Of a stretch of 7,709 nt of DNA, positions 1 through 5,247 are shown in pieces. Source of the DNA: Pseudomonadota bacterium (GTDB taxonomy: Bacteria > Pseudomonadota > Alphaproteobacteria > Rhizobiales > Rhizobiaceae); contig JAEYTV010000060.1 in the NCBI GenBank assembly GCA_023433855.1, positions 1 through 7,709 of the forward strand, written 5' to 3'. Position numbers and translations under genes: made by a program. The notes beneath the pieces are model-generated. The model saw nothing but the letters and a program-made list of their open reading frames with translations. It made no database searches and was not told where the DNA came from. Within the stretch, counting starts at the first letter, position 1; the number at the start of each line of letters is the position of its first letter.

Positions 1-2
1 GT

Positions 3-332
3 TATGGCCAGCAACAAGATCTGGCCACGACCACGGTCGGGATCCGGGCCGAGGCCCTGATCGGCCAGGACACGCCGCTAACCCTACGCGGCCTGCTGGG
101 CTGGCGGCATGCCTACGGGGACGTGCATCCGGCGGCCCAACTCGCCTTCTCGGGCGGTGCGTCCGCATTCAACGTCACCGGGGTTCCGATCGACCGTGAT
201 GCATTGGTAGCCGAAGCCGGGCTCGACTGGCAGATTGACGAGCGCATGACGCTCGGTGTGTCCTACTCGGGCCAGATCGGCGAGCGGGCGCAGGACCACG
301 CCGTGAAGGCGAACTTCTCCTGGCGTTTCTAG
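3..332 (+). CDS. Autotransporter C-terminal beta-barrel (partial, 5' end outside window)
   Basis: Only the last 109 codons are visible; the frame is open to the left edge and ends at a TAG at 330-332. The product would be the translocator barrel of a type V (autotransporter) outer-membrane protein, which inserts in the outer membrane and carries a passenger domain to the cell surface. Visible signs are alternating strand-like segments with Gly/aromatic turns, the stretch LLGWRHAYGDVHPAAQLAF, the conserved-looking IDRDALVAEAGLDW, the segment LGVSYSGQIGERAQDHAVK, and a terminal strand ending in W-R-F. A C-terminal aromatic residue is the usual outer-membrane insertion signal. Passenger type, length and promoter lie outside the window. 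It converges on the small minus-strand gene at 408-653. The family call is firm; the individual function is unknown. Confidence 0.88.
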   Translation, partial: YGQQQDLATTTVGIRAEALIGQDTPLTLRGLLGWRHAYGDVHPAAQLAFSGGASAFNVTGVPIDRDALVAEAGLDWQIDERMTLGVSYSGQIGERAQDHAVKANFSWRF

Positions 333-389
333 ACTCTTGAGGATGAGGCCATAGAACCCACGGAGTTCTGATTATTGCGCCGATGCGAC

Positions 390-405
390 CCAGTGGTCCG
401 ACTGG
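390..405. terminator. Weak stem-loop between convergent genes
   Basis: CCAGT (390-394) and ACTGG (401-405) form a perfect 5-bp inverted repeat with a 6-base loop. It lies between the autotransporter stop and the stop of the minus-strand small gene. On the plus strand it is followed by CTTTAAT. The stem is short and there is no clean T-run, so a terminator role for either gene is only possible. A second short dyad, AGAAC/GTTCT at 353-369, is equally weak. Confidence 0.2.
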
Positions 406-407
406 CT

Positions 408-653
408 TTAATCGATCCGCAGCCACTTTCGCACGATCGGGACCACCGTCTCCGAGAAGTAGAAGAACATCCCGCCGGCCGTGAACCCCAAGCTCACGAA
501 GATCAGCGATGCCGTCTTTCCAAGCCGCTTGATGTCCTTCACCTCCTCGATTGTCGGCCTGATATCCCTCTCGACCGTTTCCTTTAGCCCGGAGATAATG
601 TCGCGCTGTTGGGCTACTGTCTGACCGCTGAGAACCACCGTCGGTGTTGTCAC
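408..653 (-). CDS. Small single-pass membrane protein, 5'-truncated by IS6 insertion
   Basis: The 81-codon reading frame runs from a GTG at 653-651 to a TAA at 410-408. The protein has a polar, probably helical N-terminal half (about residues 10-45, with QTVAQQRDIISGLKETVERD). One hydrophobic segment follows (about 48-73, ASLIFVSLGFTAGGMFFYF), then a short basic tail (RKWLRID). This layout resembles small phage or plasmid membrane proteins of the holin-accessory/DUF1515 sort, but that is only a likeness in shape. The start codon lies within the inverted repeat of the neighbouring IS6 element, an in-frame TGA sits five codons upstream, and no Shine-Dalgarno is seen. The first codons are therefore IS-derived, and the native N-terminus has probably been lost. 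It may not be expressed. Confidence 0.5.
   Translation of the reverse strand: MTTPTVVLSGQTVAQQRDIISGLKETVERDIRPTIEEVKDIKRLGKTASLIFVSLGFTAGGMFFYFSETVVPIVRKWLRID
643..653 (+). repeat. IS6 left terminal inverted repeat
   Basis: GGTGTTGTCAC pairs with the complement of 1441-1451 (GGAGTTGTCAC) with one mismatch. It marks the left end of the IS6 element and also contains the GTG used as the start of the minus-strand ORF ending at 408. Confidence 0.7.
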
Positions 654-693
654 ATAAACCCGCTGTCAGTGAGTGGGGCGTAGAGATAGTGGG

Positions 694-1398
694 ATGAAGG
701 ATTCCGCCATCAGTTACAAGCGTCACCGTTTCCCGCAACAGATCATTGCCCATGCGGTCTGGTTGTACTTTCGGTTTCCGCTGAGCCTGCGCCTGGTCGA
801 GGAATTGTTGCTTGAGCGCGGCATCGTCGTCTCGTATGAAACGATCCGCCGATGGGGTCGAAAATTCGGACCGGCCTACGCGAAGCAAATCCGTCGCCGG
901 CGGCCGTCGCACCGGGACGTCTGGCATCTGGACGAGGTGGTGGTTTCCATCGCGGGCCGCAAATACTGGCTTTGGCGTGCCGTTGACCAGGACGGCTATG
1001 TTCTCGACGAGATCGTTCAAAGCCGGCGCGATACGAAAGCCGCGAGGCGATTACTGATCAGGCTACTGAAGAAAACAGGCATGCCGCCCAAACGGATCAT
1101 CACCGACAAGCTCCGTTCGTATAGCGCGGCCAAGCGTGACGTTATGCCGGCTGTCGAGCACCGGTCCCACAAGGGTCTCAACAATCGAGCGGAAAATTCT
1201 CATCTGCCGATGCGAAAACGGGAACGCACGATACAGGGTTTCCGATCAGCCGGCAGCTTGCAGCGGTTCATCTCGATCTTCTCGGAGCTCCGAAATCTCT
1301 TCGTCACCCCGCGTCACAATCGATCCGCCCTAGCCACTCACATTCACCGTATCCGCGCAATAGCGCATTGGAAGGCCCTGACCGGCGCTGTTGCCTGA
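694..1398 (+). CDS. IS6-family DDE transposase
   Basis: The product is an intact 234-aa transposase that would catalyse replicative transposition and cointegrate formation by the IS6 pathway. The N-terminal part (about 10-60) is the compact HTH region of this family, with LRLVEELLLERGIVVSYETI. The catalytic RNase H-like core follows, with D80 in WHLDE, D138 in ITDKL and E167 in NNRAENSH. It also shows the family signature YWLWRAVDQDG and the basic MRKRERTIQGF after the glutamate. The ATG at 694 is preferred; an upstream in-frame GTG at 673 would add seven residues not typical of the family. Full length and all catalytic residues suggest it is functional. It is the only transposase in the window that looks active. 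Confidence 0.92.
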   Translation: MKDSAISYKRHRFPQQIIAHAVWLYFRFPLSLRLVEELLLERGIVVSYETIRRWGRKFGPAYAKQIRRRRPSHRDVWHLDEVVVSIAGRKYWLWRAVDQDGYVLDEIVQSRRDTKAARRLLIRLLKKTGMPPKRIITDKLRSYSAAKRDVMPAVEHRSHKGLNNRAENSHLPMRKRERTIQGFRSAGSLQRFISIFSELRNLFVTPRHNRSALATHIHRIRAIAHWKALTGAVA

Positions 1399-1427
1399 TC
1401 TCAGAAAGCCGTGGCCATAGTTTGATC

Positions 1428-1453
1428 ACCGCTCGATAACGTGACAACTCCGG
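1428..1453 (+). repeat. 26-bp direct repeat, copy 1 (IS6 right end)
   Basis: The sequence begins ACCGCTCGATAACGTGACAA and is identical over 26 bp to 2742-2767. This copy includes the right inverted repeat of the intact IS6 element (1441-1451). Bases on either side differ between the two copies. Confidence 0.9.
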
Positions 1454-1459
1454 TTTGAG

Positions 1460-2364
1460 TTATGCGGCCATGGCTGGTTCGTCCAGCATGGCGTAGTAGC
1501 GTTCTTCAGCCTCGGCTGGCGGTATGTTTCCGATAGGCTCCAGAAATCGTCGGTGGTTGAACCAGTCGACCCATTCCAGAGTGGCGAATTCCACCGCTTC
1601 GAAGCTCCTCCATGGTCCGCGCCGATGAATGACCTCGGCTTTGTAGAGACCGTTGATCGTTTCGGCAAGGGCATTGTCATAACTGTCGCCGACACTTCCG
1701 ACTGAAGGCTCGATGCCAGCTTCTGCCAGCCGCTCGGAGTACCGGATGGAAACGTATTGAACGCCCCTGTCCGAATGGTGCACGAGCCACCGCCATGAAC
1801 AGGACGCCGATCATGAAGTGCCTGTTCAAGGGCATCGAGGACAAAGCTCGCATGTGCCGTCCGGCTCGCCCGCCAGCCAACGATGCGCCGGGCAAAGACA
1901 TCGATCACAAAGGCCACGTAGACGAAACCCTGCCAGGTCGCGACATAGGTGAAGTCTGAAACCCACAGCCTGTTTGGTGCTGGGGCTTTGAACTGGCGGT
2001 TTACCCGGTCAAGCGGGCTCGGGGCGGCCTTGTCCGAGAATGTCGTGCGAATCGGCCTACCGCGAATGATGCCTTGCAGGCTCATCGACCTCATAAGCCT
2101 GGCGACCGTGCAGCGGGCGACGTCGAAGCCTTCACGCTTCAATTGCCGCCAGACCTTCCGAACGCCATAGACGCGGAAGTTCTCCTCGAAGACACGGCGT
2201 ATCTCGATCTTCATGCCGATATCGCTGCGGGCTCGGACCGACAGGCGGTCCACATCCAAGCGCTTGGCGACGTTCTCGTAGTAGGTTGACGGGGCAATCG
2301 GCAGCAATCTGCAGATCGGCTCGACCCCTAACACACCACGGTGTTCGTCGATGAACGAGATCAT
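1460..2364 (-). pseudogene. IS3-family transposase orfB, frameshifted
   Basis: OrfB is the catalytic half of an IS3 transposase. The first part (2364 to about 1787) starts [10 protein letters not shown] and carries an HTH_21-like region, then the integrase core with the first catalytic Asp in LWVSDFTYVATWQG. After HDRRPVHGGG the frame breaks. The expected continuation, HHSDRGVQYVSIRY with the second Asp and DNALAETINGLYKAE with the Glu, is in another frame (1783 to 1460) and ends LDEPAMAA at TAA 1462-1460. Loss of one base near 1786-1787 explains the shift. The first catalytic residue is thus separated from the other two. No slippery heptamer is evident at the break, so this looks like decay or a sequencing error, not recoding. 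Confidence 0.88.
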
Positions 2365-2686
2365 CGTTTGAAGGGGCGGTCGAGCTCCGCCATCGCGAAA
2401 TAAGCAGACGCCTTGCGCAAAATCTCGTTGGCCTGACGAAGCTCGCGGTTCTCCCGCTCAAGAGCCCTCATCTTCTCGGCTACTTCGCTCGGCAAGCCTG
2501 CTCGTTTGCCGCTGTCGACCTCGGTCTTCTTCACCCATTCATGCAGCGTGGCTGGCGAACAGCCAATCTTCCAGCGATAGATGGAACAGCAGCCCAGCGT
2601 GATGGATGCTCGGCTTCGTGGTCCAGCACCATGCGGATAGCGCGTTGGCGGACTTCAGGTGAAAATTTGTTCGTTGTCTTGCTCAT
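2361..2686 (-). pseudogene. IS3-family transposase orfA, frameshifted
   Basis: OrfA is the DNA-binding half of the IS3 transposase. It starts at ATG 2686-2684 with [20 protein letters not shown], as is usual for this family (HTH_Tnp_1), and runs correctly to about codon 38 (VPSIAG). The frame then drifts into [12 protein letters not shown] and a TGA. The true continuation lies one frame over: [28 protein letters not shown], the leucine-zipper-like [19 protein letters not shown], and a final ELDRPFKR with TGA at 2363-2361. One base is missing near 2571. The restored stop overlaps the orfB start as ATGA (2364-2361), the normal IS3 arrangement. Confidence 0.85.
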
Positions 2687-2741
2687 ATCGGCTCCACTTT
2701 CTCAGAAGTTGGAGCCTCCGGCAAATGCGGCGCGGTTCATT

Positions 2742-2767
2742 ACCGCTCGATAACGTGACAACTCCGG
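2742..2767 (+). repeat. 26-bp direct repeat, copy 2 (detached IS6 right end)
   Basis: This is an exact second copy of 1428-1453, ending in the IS6 inverted repeat GTGACAACTCC (2755-2765), but with no IS6 body attached. Two bases (TT) separate it from the probable IS3 5' end at 2739. It is best read as the surviving tail of another IS6 copy into which the IS3 element inserted. Confidence 0.85.
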
Positions 2768-3051
2768 CGTAGGCGTTCGATGAAGCGGGCGCGTTTGAGA
2801 AAGCCGCGCCGACCGGCGAACGGGCGATGCGCTCATCGAGACGCGTGAGTGCGACACCGGCTCGAATTCCGGTCGCATCAGGGCACACATGCTCGTTTAA
2901 GGAGACTGTAATCCATTGAAATCATGGTTAATGTTGTGCTCAATGAACTCTATCACCGCGTTCGGTTTCGCCACTCCTTATGGTGCACAAGCCCACCACT
3001 GCCTACCGATAAGTATCTCTTATCGGACGTTAGCCATCTCGGCTGATCTCC
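2768..3051. other. Intergenic stretch without a supported gene
   Basis: This stretch lies between the IS debris and the vapB promoter. I see no reading frame with family signals. A 47-codon open stretch on the plus strand after TAG 2770-2772 and a 40-codon ATG ORF at 2924-3046 lack convincing starts or composition. The left part (to about 2890) is GC-rich and may be remnant coding DNA; the right part is more AT-rich and contains the dyad at 3006-3026. Confidence 0.5.
3006..3026. repeat. Perfect 8-bp inverted repeat with 5-base centre
   Basis: CCGATAAG (3006-3013) and CTTATCGG (3019-3026) are exact inverted copies around TATCT. It lies about 83 bp before the vapB start and just upstream of the probable promoter. 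It has no T-run, so a terminator is unlikely. It could be a regulator-binding dyad or, given its dif-like ATAA/TTAT arms and the recombinase in the operon, a recombination core. Neither role is shown. Confidence 0.6.
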
Positions 3052-3080
3052 TTGCTATCTGGTGGGCAGATGGTTATCTT
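3052..3080 (+). promoter_or_regulatory. Probable promoter of the vapB-vapC-recombinase operon, with operator dyad
   Basis: TTGCTA (3052-3057) and TATCTT (3075-3080) are spaced 17 bp apart; each matches the sigma-70 consensus at 4 of 6 bases. Between them lies the dyad ATCTG-GTGGG-CAGAT (3057-3071), covering the spacer, where a VapB/VapBC repressor would block polymerase. The vapB ATG follows 29 bases after the -10. Type II antitoxins commonly autorepress in this way; the assignment here is inferred from position and symmetry only. Confidence 0.4.
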
Positions 3081-3108
3081 GAGGCCAAGTAAACCCACCG
3101 AGGCCGCC

Positions 3109-3366
3109 ATGTCCGAACCGCAACTTTCCATTCGCAGCAGCAAAGCCCGGGATCTGGCGCATGCACTGTCCCGTCGCACCGGCCAGCCCATCAACCGTCT
3201 CGTCGAGCTGGCGCTTGAGCGTTATGACCAGGAGCTGCGCGCCGACACCACCCGCTATCCCATGGACGCCGTATGGGACCTGGCAGCCGAGGATTTGCGC
3301 AATATCGCACCCGGCGCGACGTCCAAACACGATGAGTTCTACGATGAGAACGGTCTGCCCATATGA
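3109..3366 (+). CDS. vapB: VapB-type antitoxin (PSK_trans_fac family)
   Basis: The product is an 85-aa antitoxin that would bind and neutralise the VapC ribonuclease and, as a dimer, bind its own promoter. The N-terminal half (MSEPQLSIRSSKARDLAHAL, then SRRTGQPINRLVELALERYD) matches the short ribbon-helix-helix-like fold of Rv0623/PSK-type VapB proteins. The acidic C-terminal tail (about 60-85, with AEDLRN and HDEFYDENGLPI) is the kind that wraps the toxin. The ATG at 3109 is chosen because the family starts there and a GAGG-like sequence precedes it; an upstream TTG at 3052 would add 19 unfamiliar residues and overlap the promoter. Its stop overlaps the toxin start (ATGA, 3363-3366), giving coupled translation. 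Confidence 0.88.
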   Translation: MSEPQLSIRSSKARDLAHALSRRTGQPINRLVELALERYDQELRADTTRYPMDAVWDLAAEDLRNIAPGATSKHDEFYDENGLPI

Positions 3367-3764
3367 TCGCCGTCGATACCTCTGTCATTCTCGCGATATC
3401 CTTGAAAGAGCCGGAAGCAGAGACGTTCAGACCATTGATGGGACGCGAACCGGTCATCATCGGTTGGCCGACGCTGTTTGAAGCGCGGATGGTCCTGTCG
3501 GGCAAAGGTTTCGTCAGTGCTGCAAAGATGATCGGTCGGCTTGCTGAAACTCCCAATGTTACGACTGTGGCATTCGACGAAAAGCACTATCGCGCAGCCG
3601 AAGACGCGTTCGAGCGGTTTGGCCGCGGGCGCCATCCAGCTGGGCTCAACATGGGCGATTGCTTCTCCTATGCCGTCGCCGCAATCGCCAAGGCGCCGCT
3701 GTTATTCAAAGGGCACGACTTCGGCCAGACGGATCTCAAACTGCACCCGGCATCATCGACGTGA
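3363..3764 (+). CDS. vapC: VapC toxin, PIN-domain ribonuclease
   Basis: The product is a 133-aa PIN-domain endoribonuclease. VapC enzymes use Mg2+ or Mn2+ to cut specific RNAs such as tRNA or rRNA and stop growth when the antitoxin decays. The acidic site is complete: D5 in IAVDTSVILAI, E40 in PTLFEARMVL, D99 in NMGDCFSYAVA, and D119 or D124 in FKGHDFGQTDL. Length and the order of motifs are normal for the family. It begins inside the vapB stop codon and its own TGA (3762-3764) overlaps the next gene's ATG, so it is the middle cistron of three. The particular RNA target cannot be told from sequence. Confidence 0.93.
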   Translation: MIAVDTSVILAISLKEPEAETFRPLMGREPVIIGWPTLFEARMVLSGKGFVSAAKMIGRLAETPNVTTVAFDEKHYRAAEDAFERFGRGRHPAGLNMGDCFSYAVAAIAKAPLLFKGHDFGQTDLKLHPASST

Positions 3765-4909
3765 TGACGGAGGCGGGCTCAAAGTCGGTCGACCGCCGCA
3801 TCGAAAAGCTCGACACCATCGCTGCGGTTCTGCCGATGGAGCGGCGCGATGAGCTGGCTGAACTTCTAACAGACCAGGATATCGAGACGCTGCGCCACCT
3901 CGTGAATGAAGGGATGGGACCCAATACGCTGCGCGCGCTCACCTCCGATCTCGCCTATTTGCAGGCCTGGTCTCTTGCGGCGACGGGTCAGTCGCTCCCT
4001 TGGCCGGCACCAGAGGCACTCTTGTTGAAGTTCGTCGCTCACCATCTATGGGATCCGGCCAAACGTCTGACGGATCCGCAGCACGGCATTCCGGCGGACG
4101 TTGAGGACAAGCTGCGCATTCAGGGTTTCTTGAGGACAGATGGTCCGCACGCGCCGGACACAGTGCGCCGTCGACTTGCGACCTGGTCAACACTGACGAG
4201 ATGGCGCGGGCTCAATGGCAGTTTCGCTTCCCCTGCCCTGAAATCGGCATTGCGACTGGCGGTTCGCGCTACGCCACGGCCGAGGAAGCGGAAAAGCGCC
4301 AAGGCAGTCACCAGCGACGTCTTGGGGAAGCTTCTGGGCACCTGCCGCACCAACAGCCTGCGCGATGTCCGGGATCGGGCGATCCTGATGGTCGCGTTTG
4401 CATCAGGCGGACGCCGGCGCAGTGAGATTGCTGGCTTGCGCAAGGAGCAACTGACTGTAGAGGCACCAATTATCATGGAAGGCAGGCCTCCCCTACCCTC
4501 ACTCGCCGTTCACCTTGGACGCACCAAGACGAGTGGTGGGGAAAACGATGAGGTCGTCTATCTCACCGGAAAACCGGTGGATGCGCTGAATGCCTGGCTA
4601 AAGGCAGCGGGTATCAAGAGTGGCACGATATTCAGGGCCATTGATCGCTGGGGAAATGTGTCGCGGCGTGCTCTCGATCCGAAGGCCGTCAATGATCTCC
4701 TTAAGCAACGTGTCGCCTTGGCCGGCCTGGAACCGGCAGACTTTTCAGCGCATGGATTGCGATCCGGCTATCTGACCGAAGCGGCCAATCGCGGCATTCC
4801 CCTCCCCGAGGCGATGGAGCAGTCGCGGCATCGCTCCGTGCAGCAGGCGTCAACCTATTACAACAATGCTCTCAGACGGACTGGACGCGCCACGCGTCTT
4901 CTCGATTGA
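3764..4909 (+). CDS. Tyrosine recombinase (phage-type integrase)
   Basis: The product is a 381-aa site-specific recombinase. The N-terminal part (about 30-190) is a SAM-like, core-binding region with helices such as LTDQDIETLRHLVNEGM and NTLRALTSDLAYLQAW. The catalytic part carries the full set of residues: R218 in GGRRRSEIAGL, K255 in LGRTKTSGG, H330 and R333 in SAHGLRSGYL, H356 in SRHRSVQQAS, and nucleophile Y365 in STYYNN, nine residues after H356 as usual. The ATG at 3764 overlaps the vapC TGA; no own Shine-Dalgarno is visible, so translation probably depends on coupling. The ORF could extend upstream to 3659 inside vapC, but that is unlikely. It resembles stand-alone plasmid or island recombinases more than a temperate-phage integrase; no attachment site was identified. 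Confidence 0.9.
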   Translation: MTEAGSKSVDRRIEKLDTIAAVLPMERRDELAELLTDQDIETLRHLVNEGMGPNTLRALTSDLAYLQAWSLAATGQSLPWPAPEALLLKFVAHHLWDPAKRLTDPQHGIPADVEDKLRIQGFLRTDGPHAPDTVRRRLATWSTLTRWRGLNGSFASPALKSALRLAVRATPRPRKRKSAKAVTSDVLGKLLGTCRTNSLRDVRDRAILMVAFASGGRRRSEIAGLRKEQLTVEAPIIMEGRPPLPSLAVHLGRTKTSGGENDEVVYLTGKPVDALNAWLKAAGIKSGTIFRAIDRWGNVSRRALDPKAVNDLLKQRVALAGLEPADFSAHGLRSGYLTEAANRGIPLPEAMEQSRHRSVQQASTYYNNALRRTGRATRLLD

Positions 4910-4910
4910 C

Positions 4911-4931
4911 AGCTGGCGGCGCGCGGCAGCT
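4911..4931 (+). terminator. Imperfect GC-rich stem-loop after the recombinase
   Basis: AGCTG (4911-4915) pairs with CAGCT (4927-4931), with extra inner C-G pairs, starting two bases after the recombinase stop. It is followed by TTGCC, not a T-run. Position favours transcript ending, structure only weakly. A small dyad TATCC-ACTA-GGATA follows at 4955-4968. Confidence 0.25.
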
Positions 4932-5047
4932 TGCCCTCGCCACGGTTCAGAGGGTATCCACTAGGATAAAGACGCGCGAACGCACAACCCCTCGCGCAGA
5001 GAGACGATAACCGGCAGTTCCTGACGATCACTTAAGACTGGATTTCT

Positions 5048-5173
5048 ATGGAAACCACTACGATCACTAATCACACCGAATTTGCTCAATGGGCGATCGA
5101 AAACTATCCATCGTTGTCGACCTTGGGGGCGATCGCGAGGCAGGCTCCGATTCTATTGGCAGCTGAACTCTAG
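5048..5173 (+). CDS. Doubtful 41-aa ORF between recombinase and kinase
   Basis: The ORF runs from ATG 5048 to TAG 5171-5173 and encodes METTTITNHTEFAQWAIENY followed by PSLSTLGAIARQAPILLAAEL. Its composition is protein-like, with a polar start and an apolar helical second half, but the upstream TGGA is a poor ribosome site and I recognise no family. It could be a real small protein, a leader for the kinase gene, or the head of a broken gene. The rest of 4932-5247 shows no other feature I can support. Confidence 0.25.
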   Translation: METTTITNHTEFAQWAIENYPSLSTLGAIARQAPILLAAEL

Positions 5174-5247
5174 CGGGCGTTTTCTTGAAAGGCGGTGCGG
5201 GAGTTGCGGGGGTGTGGCCGATCTTGCGGTCTTTCCGCGCAGGTCTC

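Larger units (their letters stand above)
643..1451 (+). mobile_element. IS6-family insertion sequence, about 809 bp
   Basis: The element holds one transposase gene and is bounded by GGTGTTGTCAC at 643-653 and, inverted, GTGACAACTCC at 1441-1451 (10 of 11 bases match). The size suits the IS6 family. The flanking 8-mers, 635-642 (CCACCGTC) and 1452-1459 (GGTTTGAG), differ, so the 8-bp target duplication expected for a simple IS6 insertion is absent. On the left it cuts the small membrane-protein gene; on the right it abuts a truncated IS3 element. Exact ends could be off by one or two bases because only the short terminal repeats define them. Confidence 0.75.
1454..2739 (-). mobile_element. IS3-family element, truncated at its 3' end and inactivated
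   Basis: The element is oriented leftward with orfA (2686-2361) and orfB (2364-1460). Its 5' end is probably at 2739, where the complement reads TGAACCGCGCCGCATTTGCC, like the ends of rhizobial IS3 relatives. The matching 3' end should lie just past the orfB stop at 1460, but the IS6 right end begins within about 7 bp, so the terminal repeat is missing. Both reading frames also carry one-base frameshifts. The copy should be unable to move by itself. The subgroup (IS3 versus IS51) was not settled. Confidence 0.8.

Noticed and set aside
175..1020. 281-codon minus-strand ORF spanning the autotransporter end, small gene and IS6 start
   Set aside because: It is an antisense shadow of three unrelated features, with Arg/Pro-rich composition and no family signals.
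1783..1790. Programmed frameshift inside IS3 orfB
   Set aside because: There is no slippery heptamer or stimulatory structure here, and the normal IS3 recoding site lies at the orfA-orfB overlap, not within the catalytic core.
643..2767. IS6-flanked composite transposon carrying the IS3 element
   Set aside because: The right-hand IS6 copy is only a 26-bp tail with no body or left end, so it is not a working composite unit.
2655..2890. Minus-strand ORFs of 77 and 62 codons ahead of the IS3 element
   Set aside because: They cross the IS3 end and the 26-bp repeat and have unstructured composition, so they are not credible genes.
2924..3046. 40-codon plus-strand ORF starting MVNVVLNELYHRVR
   Set aside because: ELYHRVR faintly recalls HisKA_2 kinases, but the rest shows no match, there is no ribosome site, and it runs across the 3006-3026 dyad.
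3659..3763. N-terminal extension of the recombinase to 3659
   Set aside because: It would lie wholly within vapC in another frame; ATG 3764 at the vapC stop is the natural coupled start.
4120..4476. 118-codon ORF antisense to the recombinase
   Set aside because: It is Arg/Ser/Pro-rich shadow coding opposite a gene with a complete catalytic set.
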